Origin: Variimorphobacter saccharofermentans
GTDB lineage: Bacteria; Bacillota; Clostridia; Lachnospirales; Lachnospiraceae
Reading direction: 5' to 3'
Assembly (NCBI RefSeq): GCF_014174405.1
Contig: NZ_JACEGA010000001.1
Coordinates: forward strand, 680,001-744,000
Length of the DNA stretch: 64,000 nucleotides
Each line of letters begins with the position of its first letter. The stretch's first letter is position 1. Shown piece by piece: positions 7,441-16,306 of this stretch. Made by a program: the position numbers and the translations under genes. The notes beneath the pieces are model-generated. The model did no database searches and was not told the origin of the DNA. It saw only the letters and a program-made list of their open reading frames with translations.

Positions 7441-7615
7441 CCCTAAGTATTATCATAGGTTTGGATTTGTAAATGCTTATACGTATGGAATAACAACACC
7501 GGATGGGGATAATTTTGAACACTTTATGGTTTTGGAACTTGGTAAAGGGTTATTGGATGGTATATCAGGAAAATGTTATGCGGATAAGGCGTTTGATAAA
7601 ATGCAGATGAGTTAA
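7424..7615 (+). pseudogene. GNAT acetyltransferase, C-terminal fragment
   Basis: The frame reads VLYGNPKYYHRFGFVNAYTY then GITTPDGDNFEHFMVLELGKG, matching motif B and the C-terminus of GNAT N-acetyltransferases (typically G-x-P-x-Y-Y-x-R-F-G-F). Only about 64 residues remain; motif A with the acetyl-CoA loop is missing. It overlaps the end of the preceding broken gene in a different frame, marking a deletion junction. Confidence 0.6.
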
Positions 7616-7653
7616 TTGAATTTGAAAAAGGATTTCATAAAAAGGAGAAAGAC

Positions 7654-8034
7654 ATGAAAAATATTGGTGAAATAAATTTTGACAAAGTAGTTTTGGATTG
7701 TAAAAATCCTGTAACACTTTCTGATTTTTATGTAAACTTAATGGGCTGGCATAAAGGTTATGAAACTGATGATTTTATTATTATATACTCAGAAAAGTGC
7801 AAAGTAAACATTGGATTTCAAAGAAATGAATTATATGTTGCTCCAGTATGGCCTGAAGAGGTTAATAAACAACAGCAAATGATGCATCTTGATTTTAGTA
7901 TGGAGAAAGCAAAGCTTCAGGAATGGATTAATTACGCTTTAGAACTTGGAGCAAGAAAAGCAGATATACAATACGGAGATTGGGTTGTAATGCTCGACCC
8001 AGAGGGACATCCGTTTTGTTTTGATGTAGTGTAA
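7654..8034 (+). CDS. VOC family (glyoxalase-like) protein
   Basis: This 126-residue protein shows the paired beta-alpha-beta-beta-beta modules of vicinal-oxygen-chelate proteins. The N-terminal LDCKNPVTLSDFYVNLMGW and C-terminal VMLDPEGHPFCFDVV segments are diagnostic. It resembles the glyoxalase_6 subgroup, often annotated as glyoxalase/bleomycin resistance/dioxygenase without known substrate. HLDFSM and EGHPFCFD may supply metal ligands. An AAAGGAG site precedes the ATG. It stands between two degenerate regions and has its own hairpin downstream, and appears intact. Confidence 0.8.
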   Translation: MKNIGEINFDKVVLDCKNPVTLSDFYVNLMGWHKGYETDDFIIIYSEKCKVNIGFQRNELYVAPVWPEEVNKQQQMMHLDFSMEKAKLQEWINYALELGARKADIQYGDWVVMLDPEGHPFCFDVV

Positions 8035-8051
8035 GTACATAAAGTCTTAAG

Positions 8052-8086
8052 AAACCATAGGCTATTGAGTTGATAGTCTATGGTTT
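8052..8086 (+). terminator. Hairpin after the VOC gene, T-run missing
   Basis: Fourteen-base imperfect stem AAACCATAGGCTAT / ATAGTCTATGGTTT with a short loop. The expected T run is absent: sequence homologous to the giant adhesin genes begins immediately after the stem. This suggests that a deletion joined the two right behind the terminator. Confidence 0.5.
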
Positions 8087-8375
8087 GGTTACAATCAACG
8101 GAGTACAGAGAAAATTCCAGACAAAAATTACAGTAAAGAAAGCGTATATTAGGCTGATAGAGAGTACCAATACTTTAGAAAAAGGAAGTACCTTTACTTA
8201 TAAGGCAGTCGGATACGGAGTAAAGACAGAGGATATTATGTTTTATACCTCTAAGAAATCCGTAGTAGTAATCAAAAAGACAACCGGTAAGGCGAAAGCA
8301 AAAACCAAAGGAACGGATTATATCATTGCTAAGGCTGGAAAGGTAAAAGTAGAGATTAAAGTGAAGATATCATAA
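8087..8375 (+). pseudogene. 3'-end fragment of a giant adhesin gene (third copy)
   Basis: About 95 codons from VTINGVQRKFQTKITVKKAY to the stop correspond to the extreme C-termini of the two giant secreted proteins at 23.6-31.0 and 34.4-40.4 kb, with scattered substitutions. No start codon, signal sequence or ribosome binding site belongs to it. The homology continues beyond the stop into the same 3' flank and terminator. It is a remnant of a third paralogue, truncated at the junction behind the VOC hairpin. Confidence 0.85.
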
Positions 8376-8470
8376 TCCATACTACTTTTATAAAGAAACG
8401 TAATTTTTGTGGACTATTAATTCCATTACAAAACGGTTGAGAAGTTAAATACACAACCTAAAAATATAAG

Positions 8471-8537
8471 AAGCTGTTGTAAAAGCAGGTACATGCGTCC
8501 ATGTTAGCTAGTACCTGAGTTCGCAACAGCTTTTTTC
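8471..8537 (+). terminator. Terminator, copy 1 of a three-copy family
   Basis: Outer stem AAGCTGTTG / CAACAGCTT and inner stem AGGTAC / GTACCT, followed by a T run. The same two-part structure recurs at 31131-31197 and 40445-40513 downstream of the two intact adhesin genes. Confidence 0.82.
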
Positions 8538-8658
8538 GATTTTAAATCATTCCACAAAGATGAGATAAATATTTCAATTCCATTAATACTAATCAAATGA
8601 TATAATTGAGATGATAACTATATACTGGAATTGTGGCTTACAAAGGAGATGATTTACC

Positions 8659-9279
8659 ATGGCGAGCATGGATGGAGATATAAGAGCTCATAGCATGCTG
8701 GATTTTATTAAAAGTCGAAGAAGTACTCGAAGGTTCAAAGAGAAAATAGTTCCTGAGGAAATCCTTCATCAGGTGATTGAAGCAGGAAGATATGCTCCAA
8801 GTGGAGGAAATTCTCAAAGCACTCATTTTATTGTAATTCAGAAAAAACAGGTGCTGGATAAGCTGGCTGACTTGGCCAGAGAAGAATTTGCAAAGATGGA
8901 GATTCAGGAGAATACCTATAAATCCCTGGTAAATTCTATTAATGCATCAAAGAAAGGCAATTATGTATTTCACTATAATTGTCCTGTTCTTATTATTACG
9001 GCTAATAAGAAAGATTATGGGAATAATATAGCTGACTGCGCCTGCGCGCTTGAGAATATGATGTTAATGGCTAATGCACTGGATTTGGGTAGTGTGTGGA
9101 TTAATCAGTTGAGATGGTTGAATGAAAATCCCGTAATCCTGAATGTTATGAAAGAACTCGGCCTGGAAGAAGATGAGCGTGTATATGGAGCATTAGCTTT
9201 GGGGTATCCTGATACACAGGACGGTTTGCCGGTCAGAACACCCCTTGATCGAACGGGAAATATAGTAACTTATATATAA
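8659..9279 (+). CDS. Nitroreductase family FMN oxidoreductase
   Basis: This 206-residue protein has the nitroreductase FMN-binding signature SRRSTRRFKEKIV near residues 18-30, APSGGNSQ at about 47-54 and the late G-A-L-A-L-G-Y-P segment. It probably uses NAD(P)H and FMN to reduce nitro or quinone compounds; the substrate is not evident. The ATG at 8659 has AAAGGAGATG nine bases upstream. The next gene, an aldo/keto reductase, begins 13 bases after the stop, and a broken flavin reductase follows it. The three look like a former redox operon. Confidence 0.88.
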   Translation: MASMDGDIRAHSMLDFIKSRRSTRRFKEKIVPEEILHQVIEAGRYAPSGGNSQSTHFIVIQKKQVLDKLADLAREEFAKMEIQENTYKSLVNSINASKKGNYVFHYNCPVLIITANKKDYGNNIADCACALENMMLMANALDLGSVWINQLRWLNENPVILNVMKELGLEEDERVYGALALGYPDTQDGLPVRTPLDRTGNIVTYI

Positions 9280-9292
9280 GAAAGGAGCATAT

Positions 9293-10222
9293 ATGATGCA
9301 AACAATTAATATCGCAAATGGACCAGAAAATGCGTCAAGACTGATTCTAGGCTGTATGCGTATGCCTGCACTCTCAGTAGAAGATGCAGCAAAAATGATT
9401 CAGACAGCATATGATTTAGGAATTAATTTTATAGACCATGCAACTTGTTATGGAGATGGGGAGGCAGAAAAAAGATTCGGCGATGCCATAGCGCTTACCA
9501 GTGTAAAGCGGGAAGACTTAATTATTCAGTCAAAATGTGGTCTTAGATTTGACAAGCAGATCTTTGATTGGAGAAAGTCCAATATTCTTGAGAGCGTTGA
9601 TGGAATTCTTAAGAGATTGAAAATGGAATACCTGGATGTTCTTTTATTACACAGACCGGACTTGCTCTATGATCCGGAACAGATTGCAGAAGCGTTTGAT
9701 GAACTTGAAGCTGCTGGGAAGGTTCGCTATTTTGGCGTGAGCAATACGATGCCAATGCAGATTGAATTACTGAAGAAGTATGTAAAACAACCTCTTAAGA
9801 TTAACCAGCTGCAGCTTTCTTTAGAGCAGTCACAGTTAATCGATCAGGATTTATATATGAACAACAAAACGACAGATATGTCAGTCATGCGTGATGGTGG
9901 AGCCCTTGATTATTGCCGTCTTAATGACATCACGATTCAGGCGTGGTCTCCACTTCAGTATGGAATGTTTAAGGGTATGTTTATTGATAACCCTGAATTC
10001 CCAGAGATGAATAAGGTTCTTGGTGAGTTGGCAAATCAATATGGAGTGACAAAGGCGGCAATAGCAATTGCATGGATCCTTCGTCATCCAGCTAAGATGC
10101 AGGTAATAGCAGGAACTATGAATCCGGTACATTTAACGGAAATGACTGAGGCATGCAGAATAGACCTGACACATGAAGAATGGTACAAGCTATATCTGTC
10201 ATCTGGTAAATTCTTGCCGTAA
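9293..10222 (+). CDS. Aldo/keto reductase
   Basis: This 309-residue TIM-barrel oxidoreductase is of the YdhF/YcsN type. Asp and Tyr of the catalytic tetrad lie in FIDHATCYG near residues 46-54, Lys in QSKCGLR and His in LLLHRPD. The C-terminal AIAWILRHPAKMQVIAGTMN segment supplies NADP contacts. It should reduce aldehydes or ketones with NADPH. AAGGAG precedes the ATG. It is in an operon with the nitroreductase and a disrupted NADPH-dependent FMN reductase. Confidence 0.9.
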   Translation: MMQTINIANGPENASRLILGCMRMPALSVEDAAKMIQTAYDLGINFIDHATCYGDGEAEKRFGDAIALTSVKREDLIIQSKCGLRFDKQIFDWRKSNILESVDGILKRLKMEYLDVLLLHRPDLLYDPEQIAEAFDELEAAGKVRYFGVSNTMPMQIELLKKYVKQPLKINQLQLSLEQSQLIDQDLYMNNKTTDMSVMRDGGALDYCRLNDITIQAWSPLQYGMFKGMFIDNPEFPEMNKVLGELANQYGVTKAAIAIAWILRHPAKMQVIAGTMNPVHLTEMTEACRIDLTHEEWYKLYLSSGKFLP

Positions 10223-10239
10223 GGAGATGGATGAGATTT

Positions 10240-10517
10240 ATGAAGATAACAGTTATATGGTCAAGTCCCAATAAAGATGGGTTAACGAATACGGCAGCCA
10301 GACAAATTATGAAAGGATTAATTGGTGCGGGTGCAGACATCCATGAGATATGGAGTGTCTTCATCAAATGGAAGAGGCATTAACTCATATGGGAATGAGA
10401 GCATATGACAGAATCCCCATAGTCAGATATAATAAGGAATATATGTTGCCTGCATTAGAAAAGGCAGGTGAGGTATATTACGATAGATTATCCAATGGTT
10501 TTGATATGTATTATTAG
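10240..10517 (+). pseudogene. NAD(P)H-dependent flavin reductase, internally deleted
   Basis: The first 37 codons (MKITVIWSSPNKDGLTNTAA and following) match the flavodoxin-like FMN reductase N-terminus, with the phosphate-binding S-S-P-N-K-D-G-x-T loop. The frame then breaks near 10350. The C-terminal part (CLHQMEEALTHMGMRAYDRI onward) continues in a second frame to the stop at 10517. The central ~90 residues, including the usual Cys-rich and flavin-ring-contacting part, are missing, so a deletion with frameshift inactivated it. It begins 18 bases after the aldo/keto reductase. Confidence 0.75.
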
Positions 10518-10616
10518 TGATCAACTGGTACACAGATGCGAGGATGACAGTATTCCTGATAGCGTGGTACAGGACGATCGGATGCTGTTATTCTCATAAT
10601 TTAAGGAGGGCTACAG

Positions 10617-11882
10617 GTGAGTAGTTCATTAGCGCATAGAAAAGCTGTGAAAAAAATACGTTTTATCGATATTGAAGGAAATGCTCTATCTAATACTTTG
10701 GTACATGTAAAATTGGTGAACCATCAGTTTTTATTTGGTTGCGGATCATTTGATTCCCTTCCGGCTACATCGGAAGCGGATATGGGACAAAGTAATGTTA
10801 ATCATGATATGAAAATGCCAGAGAAAAGCTTTTTCGAAGATAGGGTGAATAAGTGGTTAGAAGTATTTAATTTCGGAACGCTTCCGTTTTACTGGGGACG
10901 ATTTGAACCGAAAGAAGGAGAGATCCTTACAGACAGCAGAATGCGGGCAGCAAAAATGTTGCAAAAGAATCATGTGAAGGTGAAAGGTCATCCATTATGC
11001 TGGCATACGGCATGTGCAGACTGGTTGATGGATTATGACAACGCGACCATTTTACAGAAGCAATTAGATCGCATTTATCGTGATGTTACGGCATTTCGTG
11101 GTGTAATAGATATATGGGATGTAATCAATGAGGTAGTGATTATGCCCGTTTATGACAGATATGATAATGCGATTACTCGTATATGTAAGGAGCTTGGTCG
11201 AGTTCGACTTGTTAAGGAAGTATTTGATGCCGCAAAGAGCGCGAATCCGGATGCAACTCTTCTGATTAATGATTTCAACCTGTCAGAAAGTTATCGAATC
11301 CTAATCGATGGATGTCTGAATGCAGGGGTGCCTATTACTTCAATCGGTATCCAGACTCATCAACACCAGGGATACATGGGACGAGAAAAGCTTGAGGATA
11401 TTCTTGAGAGATTCTCAGTATTCGGACTTCCTCTTCATTTTACGGAGAATACACTAATATCAGGTGATCTAATGCCCAAAGATATAGTGGATTTAAATGA
11501 CTATCAGGTTGATGAATGGCCTTCAACACCGGAAGGAGAGGAAAGACAGAAGAAGGAATGGTCTGAAATGTATCATATCTTGTTTGAACATCCTTTGGTA
11601 GAAGCTGTCACCGGATGGGATTTCGCAGATGGTGCATGGCTTGGAGCTCCAAGTGGACTTATTCGTAAAGATAATACAATAAAACCAGTCTATCATGAGT
11701 TGAAGCGTCTGATCCACGAGGAATGGAATACAGAAGGTGATTTACGAACAGACGAAAATGGAAATGTCATTCTCAATGGCTTTAAAGGAGAATATGAAAT
11801 TACACTTAAGGGTAGGATGGTTAATTTTACTCTTGATGGTAATGGAGATTCAAAGGATGATGTGATTGAGATTACGGTATAG
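10617..11882 (+). CDS. Endo-1,4-beta-xylanase, glycoside hydrolase family 10
   Basis: This 421-residue GH10 enzyme hydrolyses xylan or xylo-oligosaccharides with retention. The acid/base is E172 in WDVINEV and the nucleophile E277 in HFTENT; both are intact, as are KGHPLCWH and the late TGWDFADGAWLG. Residues 10-40 form a small beta element, and 375-421 a short C-terminal beta strand region (EYEITLKGRMVNFTLD). There is no signal peptide, so it should act inside the cell on imported oligosaccharides, or it is released by another route. Translation starts at GTG with AAGGAGGG upstream. No transporter or other hydrolase is adjacent. Confidence 0.9.
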   Translation: MSSSLAHRKAVKKIRFIDIEGNALSNTLVHVKLVNHQFLFGCGSFDSLPATSEADMGQSNVNHDMKMPEKSFFEDRVNKWLEVFNFGTLPFYWGRFEPKEGEILTDSRMRAAKMLQKNHVKVKGHPLCWHTACADWLMDYDNATILQKQLDRIYRDVTAFRGVIDIWDVINEVVIMPVYDRYDNAITRICKELGRVRLVKEVFDAAKSANPDATLLINDFNLSESYRILIDGCLNAGVPITSIGIQTHQHQGYMGREKLEDILERFSVFGLPLHFTENTLISGDLMPKDIVDLNDYQVDEWPSTPEGEERQKKEWSEMYHILFEHPLVEAVTGWDFADGAWLGAPSGLIRKDNTIKPVYHELKRLIHEEWNTEGDLRTDENGNVILNGFKGEYEITLKGRMVNFTLDGNGDSKDDVIEITV

Positions 11883-12022
11883 CATGATATTGCTAGACGC
11901 CTATATTGATTATTATGGTATGATGGATTAGTGGAGGAGCTGTTTCGTATAGTGGCAGTTATTTATCACAGAACATGAGGTGCAAATGCATTCTCTGAGT
12001 CAATGATTTCTTGGATCAAAGG

Positions 12023-12198
<176 letters not shown>

Positions 12199-12876
12199 AG
12201 AGCGAATGGAGAAAATCAAAAAACCGCATTTGGGAAAGAGGTTTTTAAGCAAGACGAGATGTCGTTGCTTGGATTTTTAGTACCAAAATCAGGTAGTGGA
12301 CCAGTTATGCTTTCTCAATTTAAAACGTTGCATTCAGATAGGGCCAGCAATTTTGAAGGTGAGATTATTCAGTTTTTGAAGGAAGGTAAGACAGTAATCC
12401 TGGATCTTGGAAATGCAAACGACGGTATCAGAAAGTATTTTTCTGATTTGCTATCTGAAGCAGTATTTAGAGAGCAGGAGAGTAAGTTTATAAGCAATAG
12501 TTTAGGAGATACATACATCGAATTATACTTTGAAGAGGCACATAACTTGTTTCCACCAACCACAAAAGATAATCAGGATGTTTATTCAAGATTTGCAAAA
12601 GAAGGTGCGAAGTTCCATATAGGAATGGTGTATTCAACCCAGTCTCCGTCAACAATTAGTAAAGAATTATTGGTTCAGACAGAAAACTTCTTTGTGGGAC
12701 ATCTGGCTTCGATTGATGAGACAAAGGCTTTGACACATACACAGATTGCATTTTCGGGAGTAGAGGAAGATATTCTCAGAGCAAAAACACCTGGTTTTAT
12801 GAGAATGCTTACCATGTCGAACAGATTTGTAATTCCTGTACAGGCTAAGTTGTATAGTCCAAAGAGAGGAGAATAG
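12199..12876 (+). pseudogene. HerA-like ATPase, 5'-truncated
   Basis: About 225 codons of the C-terminal half of a HerA/DUF87 hexameric DNA translocase remain, with the Walker B-like motif LYFEEAHNLFPP, the sensor region IGMVYSTQSPSTISKELL and a late arginine-containing segment. Walker A and the N-terminal HAS barrel are missing. The frame starts inside the lysS remnant, so the 5' end has been replaced. HerA normally works with NurA, whose gene follows after one base. Together they form an end-resection or defence-type module, here probably non-functional. Confidence 0.75.
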
Positions 12877-12877
12877 T

Positions 12878-13765
12878 ATGGCATATTCTTCTGGTAATAG
12901 ATTACCTTTCGAATCAGCATCAAAACTAGGGCATCTTAATGTCATAGAAAGCGAGTGGGTTCAGTCTCTTATCAAAGATTTTGAAACAAACGATATTGGT
13001 GATTCGTATAACTATGAAAATGATATATGGGAGAGTTTTGATCCTAGCAATACTACACCGTTAAAGCAAATTTGGGTAGCAGATGGGTCGTATGTACCTG
13101 TGGAAGAGAATTATAAAGAATTGGCATTTGTAAAAACTGCCCTTATGACAGTTGAGCAGAATAAAATAGCCGGTATTGATAAGGAATATCCACACCCTCT
13201 CAAATTACAGGAAATAATGAAGGATAGTGCTCTTTTTCACGCAACAGTGTTTCCTTTAAGAAATTTGAGAAGTGTGAAGGGAAACATCTATGATACAGTT
13301 CGACATGTCATCTACGATTCAATGAGGAATGATGAGGATGGACAGTATTTTGAAACGCTCAAGTGGATTGCGTATAAGAAGTGGGATGGACAGAATAGTA
13401 GCTCTCCAAGCTTTGAGTGTCCACATTGTGACCAAAAAGTAGATTCAGGAATTCCGTTTGATCAGGATACTGGAATATGTCCGTTTTGTGGCAAAGAGAT
13501 TCTTCTCACAGATATGGTTGGCTTTCATTTAGATATGAATGAAGATAATGCGCCTGCATCGGTTGCATCTTCATACATGCTTATCATGGAAATGCTGATG
13601 TTATTTACAGTTATCAGATTACAGTGGTCTAATCGGGATCCTAATCTTATCAGTAATACGCTATTTATGAAAGATGGACCAATGACTTTAAGCGGTCAGT
13701 ATTCAAAGCTTGTCCCAAATATAAGAGAATTTTTGAACTATGCAAAAAACCAGGGAAGACCTTAA
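12878..13765 (+). pseudogene. NurA-domain nuclease, 3'-truncated by IS66
   Basis: The N-terminal IWVADGSYVPVEEN carries the NurA catalytic Asp (D69 in the D-G-S motif), and FMKDGPMTLSGQ supplies the second D-G-P motif. Between them is an inserted four-Cys zinc ribbon (CPHC ... CPFC). NurA is a 5'-3' nuclease partner of HerA. The sequence stops at residue 295 exactly where IS66 transposase sequence begins, so the last motif (usually with a catalytic His) is probably lost. The ATG has AGAGAGGAG upstream and is one base from the HerA stop. If truncated NurA is still made, it would lack a working translocase partner. Confidence 0.7.
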
Positions 13766-14223
13766 TGGAACGCCAGACCTCAGTCAAGCCATTGGTGGAG
13801 GAATACTTTGCGTGGGTTAAGGAGTGCCTATCGAACAAGGTGGTTCCTCCGAAAGGAAAAACAGCTTCCGGACTGCAATACAGTGTAAACCAGGAAGAAT
13901 ACCTAAAAGTATTTTTAACCGATGGAGAAGTTCCCATAGATAACTCTGCCAGTGAACGTGCTCTTCGAAATTTCACCATAGGGCGTAAGAACTGGATGAC
14001 GATAAATACAGTAAGGGGTGCCCAGGCCAGTGCAATAATCTATAGTATTACCGAAACAGCCAGGGCAAACAATCTCAACGTGTATTACTATATCAGCTAT
14101 CTTCTCACAGAACTGCCCAAAATCATTGATAAAGATGGAAACATAGGACAATCAAAGCTGGAGCCACTCATGCCGTGGTCAAAAACACTCCCAGCTAATT
14201 GTTACAGCAAGCGCCGCCAATAA
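13765..14223 (+). pseudogene. IS66 transposase (TnpC) C-terminal fragment
   Basis: The 152 residues include PIDNSASERALRNFTIGRKN with the final catalytic Glu of the DDE triad and the IS66 C-terminal segment ASAIIYSITETARANNLN. The N-terminal zinc-finger region and first two acidic residues are missing, so it cannot transpose. The initiating ATG overlaps the nurA stop (TAATG) by chance of the fusion. A hairpin (GCGCCGC/GCGGCGC at 14211-14230) overlaps the 3' end. Confidence 0.88.
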
Positions 14224-14232
14224 GCGGCGCTT
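14209..14232 (+). terminator. IS66 terminal hairpin
   Basis: Stem AAGCGCCGC / GCGGCGCTT with a CAATAA loop at the end of the transposase frame, followed by TTAAAATTT. It is a likely terminator for the transposase transcript. Confidence 0.7.
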
Positions 14233-14290
14233 AAAATTTACTAAGGGCATATGATTTGACGCTTACGAATAAAGCAGGAGGATGCAAGGG

Positions 14291-14458
14291 ATGGTAAAAG
14301 TTTCAGTAATTTTAGTTATAGTAACAATAAATTATTTGATATTCCTTTCATTAGCAAAAGCTGCAGGACGAGCAGATAGAGAATTGAAAAAAATCCACAA
14401 AGCATGTTTCCTTCGGGAGGAGGAAATAAGGGGTGAGAATTTCAAAAGTAACAATTAA
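14291..14458 (+). CDS. Small single-pass membrane protein
   Basis: A 55-codon frame starting MVKVSVILVIVTINYLIFLS, an N-terminal transmembrane helix followed by a charged tail (RADRELKKIHKACFLREEE). GGAGG lies nine bases upstream. It overlaps the start of the next, cysteine-rich gene by 26 bases. Function is unknown. It opens the partition/pilus module that follows IS66. Confidence 0.5.
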   Translation: MVKVSVILVIVTINYLIFLSLAKAAGRADRELKKIHKACFLREEEIRGENFKSNN

Positions 14459-14696
14459 GTCTTCCAAAAAAGCTTCGAATAAACAATCAGACATAGATAA
14501 AGATTTAAAGTCTTGTATGAAATGTAAATTCTTTTGGGGCAACAATCATCAATGTTCATTGAAACGTTGCTACAAAGAAAAAAAGAAGCCATTAATACAG
14601 AACACAATTAAGAAAAGTGAATGTGATGGTTGTACATATAGGCAGTCAGATAGGTATTGCTTTCCGTGTATGAAAAAACTATTGGAGAAAAAATAG
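14433..14696 (+). CDS. Small cysteine-rich protein
   Basis: An 87-residue, Lys-rich protein with four Cys pairs or near pairs (CMKCKFF, CSLKRCY, CDGCTY, CFPCMKK), suggesting two zinc-binding knuckles. It starts at GTG with a strong GGGAGGAGG about nine bases upstream. It lies directly upstream of the ParM-like gene. It is not a family I can name. A nucleic-acid-binding role in the plasmid-like module is plausible. Confidence 0.55.
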   Translation: MRISKVTIKSSKKASNKQSDIDKDLKSCMKCKFFWGNNHQCSLKRCYKEKKKPLIQNTIKKSECDGCTYRQSDRYCFPCMKKLLEKK

Positions 14697-14742
14697 AGCT
14701 AATGAATTAGATTAGTAGTTTAAGAACAGGAGGTAGGTAAGC

Positions 14743-15659
14743 ATGAATAATAACATAGAAGTAATTGGAATAGATCATGGATGGAGCCACATAAAGACCG
14801 TGACATCGGTTTTTTCAACATCAATCGAGGAAACCCATCACCAACATTTTTTAAGGATGTTTTAGAGTATAAAGGAAAGTATTACAACATTGGTGGTGAA
14901 CGTTTGGAAGTAAAAAATACGAAGGATGAAAATGAAGATTTTTATCTTCTTACCCTAGCTGCAATTGCAAAGGAATTTTCAAAGAGAGGAAATGTTACTG
15001 AATCAAATGTGTATCTAGCAGTAGGATTACCACTTACAAGGTTTGGAGAAGAAAAGCAACCATTCATTGATTATCTTTCAAAGAACGAAGAAGTCTATTT
15101 TAAGTTTGAAGAAAAGGAATACCATATCAAAATTGTAAAAGTTTCTGTCTATCCGCAGTGTTATTCAGCAGTCACTGAAATGATACCGAATTTTCAAAGA
15201 AGGGCAGTTGTTGTTGATATTGGGTCATGGACAATTGATATTATGCCTGTAATCAATAAGAAACCGGATGACAGAAGATGCAACAGCTTGCCACATGGTT
15301 TGATTACCTGTATGAGAGATATCAATCGAGATTGCGTAAAGAATTTTAATTACGAAGTAGAGGAAGCAGACATTGAACATTATATTAGGTATCGTCAATT
15401 AAACAATGTTCCAGAAGAGGTATTAAAGCTTATGGATAGATATCTAATGAATTACGCCGATATGATAATCCGTTCCTTAAAAGAACTTGAAATCAATGTA
15501 CAGACGACACCAATTATTATTGTTGGAGGGGGAGCAAGTGTCGTTAAGAATTACTGTAGTGTCAAGCTACCCAACATAGATTATAAGCTAGATATTAAAG
15601 CGAATGCGAAAGGATATGAAATGATGGCTCGAATAGCTCTGAAAAATGCAAGGAGGTAA
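14743..15659 (+). pseudogene. parM: ParM/Alp-type actin-like partition ATPase, frameshifted
   Basis: The natural start is the ATG at 14743, with AGGAGGTAGG upstream. It gives VIGIDHGWSHIKTVTSVFST, the actin phosphate-1 motif (D-x-G). This frame ends at a stop near 14862. The rest of the protein (from SPTFFKDVLEYKGKYYN) is in another frame from about 14838 to 15659. It carries phosphate-2 (VVVDIGSWTIDI) and the adenosine motif (IIIVGGGASVVKN). One net base change between about 14826 and 14845 separates the halves. If real, it kills the filament-forming ATPase. An assembly error is the other explanation. The ParR-like gene follows after six bases. Confidence 0.75.
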
Positions 15660-15665
15660 GGTCGA

Positions 15666-16103
15666 ATGGGAAAGGTTAAGAATAAGGATGATGTAATTCA
15701 GTATACGTTTCGTTTGAACCTAACCAACCAAGATCATCTAGCAATACATCAGACCTTGCAGAATTTAAATAAGGGAATCTATAAGTCACAGAATAACTTC
15801 ATTACAGATTCCATTTTAAGAAATATTCGTAATTATACAAGAGAAGAACTATTAAGTGATGCTGCTTTGGAACAGAAGCACAATACTGAATATATTAAAA
15901 GAAAAGACCTGGAAGACTTAGAACAAAGAGTAACTGGGAAAGTAATGAAAGAGGTTGTGACTCTTCTTTGCTCCTCTCTTGCTGGAAGAACAAGTTTACC
16001 AGTAACGCCACAAAGAGAAGAAAAATCTGAGGCTATTTCAGAAAACGAAACTAGTGTTGAAGATGATGAAGTCTTATCTTCATTATCAAATATTTGGTCA
16101 TAG
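15666..16103 (+). CDS. ParR-like partition adaptor
   Basis: This 145-residue protein lies immediately after the actin-like gene, with AGGAGG upstream. The N-terminus (VIQYTFRLNLTNQDHLAIHQTLQNLN) and following helices (NNFITDSILRNIRNY) fit a ribbon-helix-helix DNA-binding adaptor. The acidic C-terminal tail would contact the ParM filament. Position and layout match the second gene of type II partition systems. The centromere repeats (parC) are not obvious upstream. With parM frameshifted, the protein may be an orphan. Confidence 0.65.
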   Translation: MGKVKNKDDVIQYTFRLNLTNQDHLAIHQTLQNLNKGIYKSQNNFITDSILRNIRNYTREELLSDAALEQKHNTEYIKRKDLEDLEQRVTGKVMKEVVTLLCSSLAGRTSLPVTPQREEKSEAISENETSVEDDEVLSSLSNIWS

Positions 16104-16120
16104 GAAGGAGTGGACTAGCT

Positions 16121-16294
16121 ATGAAGAAAATCTTTTCAGGAATAGGACTAGTATTGCTTACAATTCTGAAATGGATAGGTTTGATTATACTGGGAGCAGT
16201 AAGACTGATCTTAGAACTGGCAAAAGTTATTCTACTTCTGTTTGGTTTTGTTGCTAGAATATTCTTGGCTTTTGTGAGGGTGGGAACACCATAG
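16121..16294 (+). CDS. Small hydrophobic membrane protein
   Basis: 57 residues, almost wholly hydrophobic, with two probable membrane segments (GLVLLTILKWIGLIILGAV and VILLLFGFVARIFLAFV) and a basic N-terminus. GGAAGGAG lies upstream. Similar small proteins occur in conjugative modules of Clostridia, but I cannot assign a function. An earlier start at 16094 is possible but lacks a binding site. Confidence 0.5.
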   Translation: MKKIFSGIGLVLLTILKWIGLIILGAVRLILELAKVILLLFGFVARIFLAFVRVGTP

Positions 16295-16306
16295 AGAGGT
16301 GATCAA

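Larger units (their letters stand above)
13755..14266 (+). mobile_element. IS66-family element, right-end fragment
   Basis: This contains the last ~155 codons of an IS66 transposase followed by the right inverted repeat. The end reads ...TGATTTGACGCTTAC, whose reverse complement begins GTAAGCG, the typical IS66 terminus, so the right boundary is 14266. The left part of the element, including tnpA, tnpB and most of tnpC, is gone and fused to the nurA fragment. Confidence 0.85.

Noticed and set aside
7654..8034. The VOC protein as a specific fosfomycin or bleomycin resistance protein.
   Set aside because: The fold is clear, but the residues that define those subfamilies are not evident, so only the superfamily is given.
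8070..8375. An apparent 101-codon gene with a TTG-type start.
   Set aside because: The first codons belong to the VOC hairpin, and the rest is the 3' end of an adhesin gene without its own start, so it is called a pseudogene.
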